NCBI GenBank assembly: GCA_031287395.1
Contig: JAITTA010000287.1
Location: 1 to 33,874 of the forward strand
DNA: 33,874 bases
Origin: Dysgonamonadaceae bacterium
GTDB lineage: Bacteria; Bacteroidota; Bacteroidia; Bacteroidales; Azobacteroidaceae
Reading direction: 5' to 3'
The notes beneath the pieces were generated by a model. The model ran no database searches, had not been told where the DNA came from, and saw nothing but the letters and a program-made list of their open reading frames with translations. The translations under genes were made by a program, and so were the position numbers. Numbering within the stretch: the stretch's first letter is position 1; every line of letters starts with the position of its first letter. Below are positions 16,918-25,210 of this stretch, piece by piece.

Positions 16918-19863
16918 ATGAAAAAAATACTTTTTAGTGTATTATTGTCTGCGATTTGTTTGTTTGTCCGTTCGGCGGAAATCGTCGTTACATCTCCCGA
17001 TAGGAATTACAGGATGAACGTGTATGACAAGGAAGGTTGTATTTATTATTCCGTCTTATACAGAGATGAGCCGGTTGTATTGGAATCGCTGCTCGGCATA
17101 AACGGCAACGGGGAATGGAAAGACGGAATCCGGATTGACAAGTACGCCTTTTCTCAGGCAGACACGCTCTGGAAACCGGTCTATGGTGAACGTAGCGTCG
17201 TACGGGACCGGTGCAATCAATATGAAATAAATCTGGTGAAAACCGCTAATCCCCGTCAGCGACTGCAATTGGTAGTTCGCGCTTATAACGAAGGGATTGC
17301 TTTTCATTATCGCTTTCCGGGAGGCGAGTATCTCCATATCTCCAATGAATATACGGAATATGCTTTTCCGGGAGGAACAAAAGCGTGGTTTACCAGGCAG
17401 GCACAGGCTGTTTATGAATTTTTGCCGTTGCAGGAATGGAAGGGTGAAAGCGAGCGGCCTTTGGTGTTAGAATTGCCGGATAATTTGTATGTGTTGCTTA
17501 CCGAAGCTGGAGTGGTGAATTATGTACGTACCCGGTTTGTTGTGTCGAAAAATAAACCGAATACGATTACCGGTTCCATGTATGGCGCCGTAGATGATAT
17601 AGCTCCATATCAAACGCCCTGGAGGGTGGTGATGGTTGCCGATAAACCGGGAAAGCTGATAGAAAATAACGACTTGCTGCTCAATCTGAATAAGCCTTGT
17701 GAAATAAAAAATCCCCAATGGATTCGTCCGGGAAAAGTCATGCGGGAAGTGACGCTCACTACCGAAGGCGGAAAAGCTTTGGTCGATTTTGCCGTAAAAC
17801 GTCATTTACAATACATTCATTTCGATGCGGGCTGGTATGGTCCCGAAGGAGACAAATTGTCCGATGCGACTACGGTAACGCTGGATCCTGCCCGCAACAA
17901 GAAAATAGATGCCCTGAACCTGCAGGAAGTCATTGCGTATGCCAAGGAACACGGCATCGGAGTGATTCTCTACGTCAATCAACGGGCGCTGTATCGACAA
18001 TTGGATGAAATTTTGCCTTTATACAAAAGTTGGGGTGTTGCCGGAATCAAATTCGGGTTTGTACAGGTCGGATCGCAGTTCTGGACCACATGGATGCACG
18101 AGGCTGTGAAAAAATGCGCTGAATATGGACTGATGGTGGACATCCATGACGAATACCGTCCGACGGGATTCAGCCGGACTTTTCCCAATCTGATGACACA
18201 AGAGGGAATTTACGGTAATGAAGAATTTCCCGATGCGACTCACAATGTTACCTTACCGTTTACCCGCTTTACACAGGGAGCCGCCGATTATACCATCTGT
18301 TATTACCGCCGGAAATGGGACCATAGCACGCAACCCGATACCGGGTACGGACTGGTGAATGCCCGGTTACTGAAAACAACCCCGGCGCACCAGTTGGCGA
18401 TGGCTGTCGTGTATTATAGTCCGTTACAGTATTTGTATTGGTACGATAAGCCGTCCGATAGCCGGGATGAACCCGAACTGGAATTTTTTGATCGTGTACC
18501 TACCGTTTGGGACGATACCAAAGTGGTTCAGGGCGAAATAGGAAAATACATTACCGTGGCCCGCCGTAGTCGTAACGATTGGTTTATAGGTACGATGACC
18601 AACAATGAAGCCCGGAAATTAACCGTTGCATTGGATTTTTTACCGGAAGGAAAGACTTATCTTGCTCGTATTTACTCCGATGATCCGAATGCGGTGAGCC
18701 GGACGAAAGTGGGTATTAAAACGATGAACGTAACGCGCAAATCGGTCATTACCGCGGAGATGCCCGCTTCGGGCGGTCAGGCTATATGGATCCAGGAGCA
18801 AAGCGGGTTTGTTCATCCGGGGGTGCTTCATACGCAGGCAGATATAGAACAGATGCGCCGTTTGATCGGTAACCGGATTGAACCTGCATACGGCTCTTTT
18901 CTTTTATTGAAAGAACATAAGTCTTCTCAGGCGGATTACCGGATGGAAGGCCCTTTTCCCGTGATTTCCCGCGACGGGGAATATCGTCATACCAAAAGTA
19001 AAATGGAAGCCGATTTCAGCGCCGCTTATCAGAATGCTTTGATGTGGATATTGACGAATAATGAATCGCATGCCCGTAAATCGCTTGAAATACTGACTTC
19101 TTATGCCGACAGTCTGACATTGATTCCTGAAACCAACGATGCGCCGCTATTGGCCGGTCTGGAAGGATTAAAAATCATTTACGCCCTTGAGGTATTGAAG
19201 TACACTTATCCGAAAATTACGGACGGGCAACTGAATCATATTGACCGGATGTTCAGGGAAATATTTATCCCTGTGATGGATCGCTTTTACACCCGCAAGC
19301 CTTATACCAATGGGAATTGGGGACCGATTGTCTCGAAGACTTACATGGCGGCGGGTATTTATTTCGACGACCGGGAAATGTATGACAAAGGAAAGAATTT
19401 TTACCTGAATGCCCGTGATAACGGAACGATCGGCTATTACATCAGCGGCAAAACCGGCCAGATACAAGAGAGCGGACGCGATCAGGGACATTGTATGCTG
19501 GGTATCGGAGCAATGGCGACACTTTGTGAAATTGCATGGAAACAGGGAGACGATCTTTATTCGGCCCTGGATAACCGCCTGATGAAAGGTTTTGAGTATG
19601 TTGCCAAATACAACCTCGGTTATGATGTGCCTTTTGAAACCTGGAAGGATATCACGGGAAAATATTGCGAATGGACGGTTATTTCCGATAAAGGCCGCGG
19701 ACGGTTTATTCCGGTTTTCGATATGGCATACAATCATTACGTCAATCGTAAAGGAAAGAAAATGACTTATACGCAGCAGGTATTGGGAAAAATTCGCCCG
19801 GAAGGTTTTGACCGGGACCAGCCGTCGTTCGGTAGCTTGTTATTCAACGATATTAAAAAATAA
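16918..19863 (+). CDS. GH97 glycosidase fused to an alginate-lyase-like domain
   Basis: This is a 981-aa two-enzyme fusion with a signal peptide (1-19). Residues 20-627 are a GH97 protein: an N-terminal beta-sandwich ('AYNEGIAFHYRFPGG', 122-136), a TIM barrel ('YIHFDAGWYGPE', 299-310; 'VDIHDEYRPTGFSRTFPN', 407-424; 'LMTQEGIYGNEE', 425-436) and a C-terminal sandwich. Asp408 before His lies where retaining GH97 alpha-galactosidases keep their nucleophile, whereas inverting SusB-type enzymes have Glu in this loop; this suggests the retaining branch. Residues about 630-981 resemble the alginate lyase superfamily (PF05426, alpha/alpha barrel), with 'YTNGNWGP' (789-796) and 'QESGRDQGHCMLGIG' carrying the Asn/His/Tyr-rich active-site patterns. 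Each part is roughly full length, so one polypeptide may both trim alpha-linked sugars and cleave a uronic-acid backbone. The substrate is inference. Confidence 0.88.
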   Translation: MKKILFSVLLSAICLFVRSAEIVVTSPDRNYRMNVYDKEGCIYYSVLYRDEPVVLESLLGINGNGEWKDGIRIDKYAFSQADTLWKPVYGERSVVRDRCNQYEINLVKTANPRQRLQLVVRAYNEGIAFHYRFPGGEYLHISNEYTEYAFPGGTKAWFTRQAQAVYEFLPLQEWKGESERPLVLELPDNLYVLLTEAGVVNYVRTRFVVSKNKPNTITGSMYGAVDDIAPYQTPWRVVMVADKPGKLIENNDLLLNLNKPCEIKNPQWIRPGKVMREVTLTTEGGKALVDFAVKRHLQYIHFDAGWYGPEGDKLSDATTVTLDPARNKKIDALNLQEVIAYAKEHGIGVILYVNQRALYRQLDEILPLYKSWGVAGIKFGFVQVGSQFWTTWMHEAVKKCAEYGLMVDIHDEYRPTGFSRTFPNLMTQEGIYGNEEFPDATHNVTLPFTRFTQGAADYTICYYRRKWDHSTQPDTGYGLVNARLLKTTPAHQLAMAVVYYSPLQYLYWYDKPSDSRDEPELEFFDRVPTVWDDTKVVQGEIGKYITVARRSRNDWFIGTMTNNEARKLTVALDFLPEGKTYLARIYSDDPNAVSRTKVGIKTMNVTRKSVITAEMPASGGQAIWIQEQSGFVHPGVLHTQADIEQMRRLIGNRIEPAYGSFLLLKEHKSSQADYRMEGPFPVISRDGEYRHTKSKMEADFSAAYQNALMWILTNNESHARKSLEILTSYADSLTLIPETNDAPLLAGLEGLKIIYALEVLKYTYPKITDGQLNHIDRMFREIFIPVMDRFYTRKPYTNGNWGPIVSKTYMAAGIYFDDREMYDKGKNFYLNARDNGTIGYYISGKTGQIQESGRDQGHCMLGIGAMATLCEIAWKQGDDLYSALDNRLMKGFEYVAKYNLGYDVPFETWKDITGKYCEWTVISDKGRGRFIPVFDMAYNHYVNRKGKKMTYTQQVLGKIRPEGFDRDQPSFGSLLFNDIKK

Positions 19864-19866
19864 TCA

Positions 19867-20052
19867 ATGCAAAATTCTACCCTTTGGGCCGATGTGGCTC
19901 ATCCCATTTTTATCGGTATTCATGGTAATTCGGAAAATCCCGAAATATTGGAAGATTTGAATTATGTCAACATCGATATTCTGGACCATAAAGAAAAACA
20001 AGTTGATTATCAGGGATGTATGGCTATTAATGCCGGTGATGGGAATAAATGA
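19867..20052 (+). pseudogene. Fragment of a right-handed beta-helix (GH28-like) protein
   Basis: An open stretch of 61 codons encodes internal beta-helix sequence: 'STLWADVAHPIFIGIHGN', then 'DLNYVNIDILDHKEKQVDYQ' and 'GCMAINAGD'. These match the style of internal rungs of Bacteroidota polygalacturonase-like/beta-helix proteins, which are several hundred residues long. There is no signal peptide and no room for the rest, and the frame stops three codons after the conserved 'INAGD'. It begins 3 bp after the stop of the fusion gene. I read it as a relic of a larger deleted gene, not a functional small protein. Confidence 0.65.
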
Positions 20053-20065
20053 TAAAAATTATTGT

Positions 20066-20409
20066 GGAGAACCGGTAATGACTTATAAGAAACCGGATGT
20101 AGGCAAAACATTTCCTAAAGAAACTCCGGTTGAAAGTGATGAATTCAATTCCGGGAATCTTGGTTTGCAGTGGCAATGGCATGCAAATCCCGGTCAGGCT
20201 TGGGGATTTTTCGTGTCGTGGTAAAAGAAGGGGGAATATGCTCTTTTTCTTACAGTACGGACGGCCGGAAATTCAAAGAATCCGGGATGCGGTTCAATGC
20301 CCGCCGGGGAAAATGGATCGGCGCTAAAATGGGAATGTTTATCCTGAATAAAACTCCCGGTTCCGAACGATCCTGGGTAGACCTGGACTGGTTCAGGGTT
20401 GAGAAATAA
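20066..20409 (+). pseudogene. Remnant of a GH43-type beta-xylosidase C-terminal domain
   Basis: Two pieces in different frames look like the C-terminal concanavalin-like domain of GH43 enzymes. The first (about 20066-20212) has 'DEFNSGNLGLQWQWHANP', a hallmark of that domain. The second (about 20225-20409) has 'CSFSYSTDGRKFKESG', 'WIGAKMGMF' and 'WVDLDWFRVEK'. The roughly 100 residues normally between them are missing and the frame changes at the join, and the catalytic propeller is absent. It is therefore dead. With the beta-helix piece just upstream it records deletion of at least two former carbohydrate-locus enzymes between the fusion gene and the GH88 gene. Confidence 0.7.
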
Positions 20410-20435
20410 AAGAATTTCCGGATCGATCGAGTCAA

Positions 20436-21641
20436 ATGAAAATAAAAATGATGAAGATACTAATTTTGAGTTTATTAGCTTTGATAATCATGACATCCTG
20501 TTCGACAGGGAAACAGGAAGAATCCTTCGATGTGAATCGTGCTTTGAAGTATTGTGATACGCAGGTAAAAAGAACGTTGGCGGAAATAGGAGATACCGTC
20601 ATGATGCCGCGTAATATCATGGACAGCCTGAGCCATTGGTCCCTTGTCCCGGTCGAAATATCGGAGTGGACGGCCGGCTTCTGGCCGGGAATTCTTTGGT
20701 ATGACTATGAAAATACAAAAGATGAGAAGATAAAAGAACATGCGATTCACTATACGGAATTGTTAGCCCCTCTGACTAAGCTTCCGGCTTATGACCATGA
20801 TCTCGGATTTCAGATTTTTTGCAGTTATGGAAATGCCTGGCGTTTGACCGGTAAAGAGGAGTATAGGCAAATTATCCTGAATGCGGCAGATACTTTGGCA
20901 ACCCTGTTCAATTCAAAAGTCGGTACCATCCTCTCCTGGCCCCGGGAGATAGAACCTCGTAACTGGCCTCATAATGTTATTATGGATAATATGATAAATC
21001 TGGAAATGCTGTTCTGGGCAGCCAAAAACGGAGGAAACAGGAATTTGTACCATATTGCGGTGGAACATGCCGTCACCACCATGAAGAACCATTTCCGCGA
21101 GGATGGTTCCGGCTATCATGTCGCGGTGTACGATACGATCACCGGCCGTTTGATCAAAACTGTGACCCACCAGGGATATGCCGACGAAACGATGTGGGCC
21201 AGAGGACAAGCTTGGGCTATCTACGGATATACCCTGGTGTACCGCGAAACAAAGGATGTTCGATTCCTTCGTTTTACCGAAAAAATAACGGATATTTATC
21301 TGCAACGTTTACCGGAAGACTTTGTCCCTTATTGGGATTTTGACGCTCCTAATATCCCCGATGAACCCAAAGATGCATCTTCCGCTGCCATTGTCGCTTC
21401 CGCCCTTTTGGAACTATCAGGTCTGGAAGATAACAAAGAGAAAGCCGCAGAATATAAAACGGCTGCTGTGAAAATGCTGAAAAGCCTCTCATCGGCCGGT
21501 TATCAAAGCAGGGAAAGTAAGCCCTCGTTCCTGCTGCATTCCACAGGACATATGCCGAACGGTTCGGAAGTGGATGCATCGATCAATTATGCCGACTATT
21601 ATTATATTGAAGCATTGATCCGATTGAAAAGCATGCGGTAA
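20436..21641 (+). CDS. GH88 unsaturated glucuronyl hydrolase lipoprotein
   Basis: This is a 401-aa enzyme that removes the delta-4,5-unsaturated uronic acid left at the non-reducing end of oligosaccharides by polysaccharide lyases. It has a lipoprotein signal ending 'IIMTSC' (Cys22), so it is probably held at the periplasmic or surface membrane face. The GH88 (alpha/alpha)6-barrel motifs are present: 'SEWTAGFWPG' (76-85), 'YDHDLGFQIFCSYG' (119-132), 'MDNMINLEMLFWA' (183-195, with an Asp at the usual catalytic position) and 'HQGYADETMWARGQAWAIYG' (245-264). The two catalytic Asp of the family correspond to Asp122 and Asp184 by motif. ATGs at 20448 and 20451 are alternative starts. It closes the polysaccharide locus and fits downstream of a lyase-like domain. 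Confidence 0.93.
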   Translation: MKIKMMKILILSLLALIIMTSCSTGKQEESFDVNRALKYCDTQVKRTLAEIGDTVMMPRNIMDSLSHWSLVPVEISEWTAGFWPGILWYDYENTKDEKIKEHAIHYTELLAPLTKLPAYDHDLGFQIFCSYGNAWRLTGKEEYRQIILNAADTLATLFNSKVGTILSWPREIEPRNWPHNVIMDNMINLEMLFWAAKNGGNRNLYHIAVEHAVTTMKNHFREDGSGYHVAVYDTITGRLIKTVTHQGYADETMWARGQAWAIYGYTLVYRETKDVRFLRFTEKITDIYLQRLPEDFVPYWDFDAPNIPDEPKDASSAAIVASALLELSGLEDNKEKAAEYKTAAVKMLKSLSSAGYQSRESKPSFLLHSTGHMPNGSEVDASINYADYYYIEALIRLKSMR

Positions 21642-21772
21642 AATGGAATGTTTTTAATACAAAACCTGACTCCATCCCTGTTATTTACAAATATGAAGAA
21701 TAACTTCTCAGTTATTATGTTTAAGATATTTGTATATATGAAATAGATTTATTTTTATTTTTCCTTGAATAA

Positions 21773-21806
21773 TTTGCATAATTAAGAATAAATTTTATTA
21801 ACTTTG
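21773..21806 (+). promoter_or_regulatory. Putative promoter of the CRISPR-Cas operon
   Basis: TTTG (21773-21776) and TAACTTTG (21799-21806) are 22 bp apart, slightly wider than the usual 19-21 bp Bacteroidota spacing. Transcription would start near 21814, giving a leader of about 115 bases that contains the long hairpin at 21838-21894. The rest of the 289-bp gap between the GH88 gene and cas6 is AT-rich with nothing else recognisable. Confidence 0.4.
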
Positions 21807-21837
21807 ATGAATTTGATATACTTTAATATCAAAATTG

Positions 21838-21894
21838 AAAACAAAACTATAAAAATAATAATAATGTTGTTTATTATTTTTGTAGTTTTGTTTT
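21838..21894 (+). promoter_or_regulatory. 24-bp hairpin in the predicted cas6 leader
   Basis: The arms 21838-21861 and 21871-21894 are reverse complements over all 24 positions, with a single G-U wobble, around a 9-base loop (TAATGTTGT). The stem is almost entirely A/T with scattered G/C. It ends 36 bases before the cas6 ATG. It could be a leader attenuator, a terminator for read-through from the GH88 gene, an RNA bound by Cas6 or another protein, or the relic of a miniature transposon. The pairing itself is certain; the function is not known. Confidence 0.6.
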
Positions 21895-21930
21895 GACACT
21901 GATTCCTTTAACTTTTTCTTGTTAATAAAC

Positions 21931-22932
21931 ATGAACGATTTCTTAATACCGTACCATGATTTGTGTTATCATCGCTTGGATGTAAGGATTACAGCCGTGA
22001 AGGACACCATTTTCGATGCGTGGCCGGGAGCAATTATCCGGAATAATCTTTTGTTTGCTTCGGAACAAATACCGGTTGGTGGAGAAATGTCGCTGAGGGA
22101 AAAAATTAACAGGATTCCGTTGTTATCATCTCATCCGTTATACAAAGATTTGGCCGGCGGGTTTCCTCGTGGTTACCAGGTTACATTACAATCTAACCAT
22201 GATATGACTTCTTCCGTCTTTTTAAGGAAAAATGAAATCTTGTGTTTTTCCGTCATCCTGATTGGAGATATGGCTCAATATTTTAACTATTTCATTCGGG
22301 CAATCCGGTTGATGTGTCAGCGAGGTTTCGGATATCCGATGGTTCCGTTTTTGTTGATCGATGTCAATGAAAGGTCTTATTCGGGAGAATGTCAATTATT
22401 GGCAACAGAGCAATCCGGCTTGTCGGACCGGTTACAATACCCTGTACGATTAAGCGACTTTTATCCCAATCAGCCAAAGGGGAATAAAAAATCACTAAAA
22501 ATAATGTTCGAGACTCCGGTCAGCTTATTTAAACAAACCAAGAAAAAAGACACTAAAATCAGTTATCAGGATAAAACCAACGGGTTTCCGAGTTTTTATC
22601 AATTGGTACGCTCGATGGTTTTCAGGTTACAAAAACTGCACACTTTATATGTAGATCCGGATAATTATTTTGATTCGGAAGAACAGATAGAAGATTATTT
22701 GAATCATGCGCGGGAATGTTCGCTGTTGGCGGCTGATATCCGTAAAATAGTCCTGCAAAGCACTCCCAAGAAAGAAACGGAGGATCGGATTCAATTTGGC
22801 GGTTATATAGGAGAATTGTCGTTCGACGGTGATTTTTCGGGTTATATCCCGCTTTTGCGGTTTATGCAGGAATTGGGAGTGGGAGATGGTGTGGTTTATG
22901 GGATGGGGAGGTTTCGAACGAATATAAAGTGA
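21931..22932 (+). CDS. cas6: Cas6 CRISPR RNA endoribonuclease
   Basis: This is a 333-aa Cas6-type endoribonuclease that cuts the CRISPR precursor transcript within repeats to make guide RNAs for the Cmr complex. The C-terminal RAMP domain has the Cas6 pattern 'GGYIGELSFDGDFSGYIPLL' followed by 'GVGDGVVYGMGRF', which is the glycine-rich loop of the family (PF10040). An upstream in-frame TTG at 21919 is possible, but the ATG at 21931 matches neighbouring gene starts. The N-terminal domain is less conserved; a His in 'PYHDLCYH' (residues 7-14) is a possible catalytic candidate, which is not proven. It is the first gene of the operon, 28 bp before the phosphodiesterase gene. Its base composition is less AT-rich than the cmr genes. 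Confidence 0.88.
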   Translation: MNDFLIPYHDLCYHRLDVRITAVKDTIFDAWPGAIIRNNLLFASEQIPVGGEMSLREKINRIPLLSSHPLYKDLAGGFPRGYQVTLQSNHDMTSSVFLRKNEILCFSVILIGDMAQYFNYFIRAIRLMCQRGFGYPMVPFLLIDVNERSYSGECQLLATEQSGLSDRLQYPVRLSDFYPNQPKGNKKSLKIMFETPVSLFKQTKKKDTKISYQDKTNGFPSFYQLVRSMVFRLQKLHTLYVDPDNYFDSEEQIEDYLNHARECSLLAADIRKIVLQSTPKKETEDRIQFGGYIGELSFDGDFSGYIPLLRFMQELGVGDGVVYGMGRFRTNIK

Positions 22933-22960
22933 AAATTATGAATTGAAAAATTAAAGGTTT

Positions 22961-23728
22961 ATGAAACAGTTTATTTTTTTACTGGGAGGATACGACCTGG
23001 AAATGCTTGAAATCAAAAGAATACTGGAGTCAAGAGATGATATTCTCGTCTTTGATGAGCATTTGAGATGGGATAATGCGGATTTATCCATGTATAGTAC
23101 AGTCTTGAAAAAATATGGTAATAATGCGGATGTAATGATCTATGGGATCGAATTATACGAAAAGAATATTTCATCTGTTCCTGAAAATTATCATCGGATT
23201 GATCATCATAATGATTTAAATGATAAAAATTCGGCATTGGAACAAGTCGCTGAAATTCTGAGAATTAAACTTTCAAGGGAACAACAATTAATTGCGGCAA
23301 ACGATAGAGGATATATTCCGGCAATGAAGGCCTTAGGAGCTGATCCCGGCGAAATTGAAGAAATCAGGAAAAAAGATAGGAACATACAAGGTGTCACGGA
23401 AGAGGATGAACAAAAAGCAGAAATGGCCATTAAAAACAAGGTGCTTGAACAGGACATTGTTGTCGTAAAATCGGAAACCAATCGTTTTTCCCCGATTTGT
23501 GACCGGCTATATCCATACGACAAACTACTGGTTTATACCTGTAATGAACTGATGTATTATGGTATTGGAAAGGAAAAATTAGCACAACAATTTGAGAATG
23601 AGATAAAAGAAGGGAAAATGTTTCATGGAGGAGGAGCAGAAGGCTATATCGGTACGGCAAGAGGCGCTTACTCCAACAACGAGATTTTAAACATGAAAAA
23701 CAATATTATTCAACTAATCAATCAATAA
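22961..23728 (+). CDS. nrn: NrN-like DHH-family phosphodiesterase
   Basis: This is a 255-aa cytoplasmic DHH/DHHA1-family phosphodiesterase. The metal-binding motif is 'RIDHHND' (Asp81-His82-His83-Asn84-Asp85), with supporting acidic positions in 'VFDEHLRWDNADL' (30-42) and 'AANDRGYIPAM' (112-122; Asp115). The C-terminal DHHA1-type substrate loop is 'HGGGAEGYIG' (222-231). The classical N-terminal DxD of RecJ/NrnA is not seen in its usual form. In Bacteroides fragilis type III-B loci a protein of this type sits beside CorA and was reported to hydrolyse the SAM-AMP signal made by Cas10. By context this one probably switches off or tunes CorA. The stop is 7 bp before the corA-like gene. Activity on this specific messenger is inferred, not shown. 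Confidence 0.85.
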   Translation: MKQFIFLLGGYDLEMLEIKRILESRDDILVFDEHLRWDNADLSMYSTVLKKYGNNADVMIYGIELYEKNISSVPENYHRIDHHNDLNDKNSALEQVAEILRIKLSREQQLIAANDRGYIPAMKALGADPGEIEEIRKKDRNIQGVTEEDEQKAEMAIKNKVLEQDIVVVKSETNRFSPICDRLYPYDKLLVYTCNELMYYGIGKEKLAQQFENEIKEGKMFHGGGAEGYIGTARGAYSNNEILNMKNNIIQLINQ

Positions 23729-23735
23729 TAGTATT

Positions 23736-25205
23736 ATGTACAGCTATCACATTTTTTATTTTCCGTTTATATGGGAAAATCCCGAAACAAAAGGAAAATT
23801 GTTTTCCGAACAAACTAATTTGTCGGTAATTCCGGTTAATACATATACCAACTGGTTACGCAGTCCTGATATGTCGGATAAGGAAAAGGAAGATTTTTAC
23901 AATGAGCAAAACTTTTATTATAAGTATGTACACCCGGTTTTGTACGATAAAAAAGACAAAGAACCCATTGTCTGCCACTACGAAAGAAAAGAACCGCAGG
24001 AGCATGAAGTAAGTTATATCATTTCGGTAAAAGATGGAAAAACGTATAAACTGAAAGTAGATGCTATGAATCTTAACCTGTATGCTACAGGAGTGGGTAT
24101 GTTGACTTTTTATCTGAAAAACGAAAAGGAAGATCAAAAAGAACCGCAGGATATTTTAAAGATTAATCAATATGGCAGACGAATATTTCCGCCGTTTTTT
24201 GCTGATATTGGCTTTAGAAACGAAACGGCGGTATTCCTGCAAATAGAAGGATTGAATGGCGAACAAAGCAATTTCTGCGAAGATTTTTCTTCATACGGAA
24301 CGCCCAATTCCGACAATCTTTATACGGCATGGAGACCTGCATGTTTTATCAAATATTTGATTGCCGACTTGTCGGAAACAATAGAAATAAAACCCGTGAT
24401 AGATGACAGGATGTTTGTATCTTCCTGGTATAAAAACAATGACTTGACTAAAAAATTCGAGCAGACTGAAGAATCGCTCGATGATTTTTTTAGCAAGGAT
24501 GATTTTTGGTATAAATACCTTTTTGTAGATATTAACGACCCTACCTGTCAAAACGATGCAATGAAAAAAGAACTTGTTGAGAAGCATACTTACAAACGTT
24601 GGCAGAAAGGAGGTTCACTTTATGGAATTTCGCGCTATTCGTTTGTCATGCTTACAAACAATAAGTGTCCCGATTTTCTTTTGCAATACTTCCAAACAAT
24701 GTACGCCCGAATGACAGAACTTGTACTTTTACAACGCGCTTCCCGGCTGCGTTTCTCGGACGAAGTAAACCGTTTGAGCAATCTTTCGAGAAAAAACGTC
24801 CCTGACAAAAAAATGATCGAACAAATCAGTTCTTTGTATAAGGAGTATATACGTTTTATCAATCGTATTTATTTTAAAGATGTTACTGCGCAGGAACAGG
24901 GAATAGAATTATACGACATGTTTTTCAAGACAATGAATGTGAGCGAACACGTAAAAGAATTGGACGAAGAAATAAATGAATTGAATGAGTATGTAAATAT
25001 GCTTGATGATAAAATCCGGAATAAACATGCCAAGGCATTGAACACTATTGCGATTATATTTTTGCCTGCAACATTCGTGTTTAGTTGGTTCGGTATGAAT
25101 GACTATTGGGATATTCCTTTATGGAAAGGATTTCTTATTGGTTTGTCTGCTTCGGCTGTTGGGAGTGTGATATTATTATATTTGATTAATAAATTTAAAA
25201 AATAA
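23736..25205 (+). CDS. corA: CorA-family membrane effector of type III CRISPR
   Basis: This is a 489-aa CorA-superfamily protein with a long cytoplasmic N-terminal part (1-435) and two C-terminal transmembrane helices (about 436-452 and 463-485). The first helix ends in 'FSWFGMNDYW', which holds the CorA signature Gly453-Met454-Asn455. A charged helix (about 405-432, 'ELDEEINELNEYVNMLDDKI') leads into the membrane, as in CorA funnels. The protein is about 170 residues longer than housekeeping CorA and its N-terminal part looks unlike the magnesium-transporter domain. In B. fragilis, CorA beside NrN and Cmr binds SAM-AMP and is needed for immunity, presumably by disturbing the membrane. The same role is expected here. 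Ion selectivity and messenger binding are inferred. Confidence 0.88.
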   Translation: MYSYHIFYFPFIWENPETKGKLFSEQTNLSVIPVNTYTNWLRSPDMSDKEKEDFYNEQNFYYKYVHPVLYDKKDKEPIVCHYERKEPQEHEVSYIISVKDGKTYKLKVDAMNLNLYATGVGMLTFYLKNEKEDQKEPQDILKINQYGRRIFPPFFADIGFRNETAVFLQIEGLNGEQSNFCEDFSSYGTPNSDNLYTAWRPACFIKYLIADLSETIEIKPVIDDRMFVSSWYKNNDLTKKFEQTEESLDDFFSKDDFWYKYLFVDINDPTCQNDAMKKELVEKHTYKRWQKGGSLYGISRYSFVMLTNNKCPDFLLQYFQTMYARMTELVLLQRASRLRFSDEVNRLSNLSRKNVPDKKMIEQISSLYKEYIRFINRIYFKDVTAQEQGIELYDMFFKTMNVSEHVKELDEEINELNEYVNMLDDKIRNKHAKALNTIAIIFLPATFVFSWFGMNDYWDIPLWKGFLIGLSASAVGSVILLYLINKFKK

Positions 25206-25210
25206 ATAAT

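Noticed and set aside
21919-21930. TTG start for cas6 four codons upstream
   Set aside because: The ATG at 21931 is a stronger start and the extra residues (Met-Leu-Ile-Asn) add nothing conserved.
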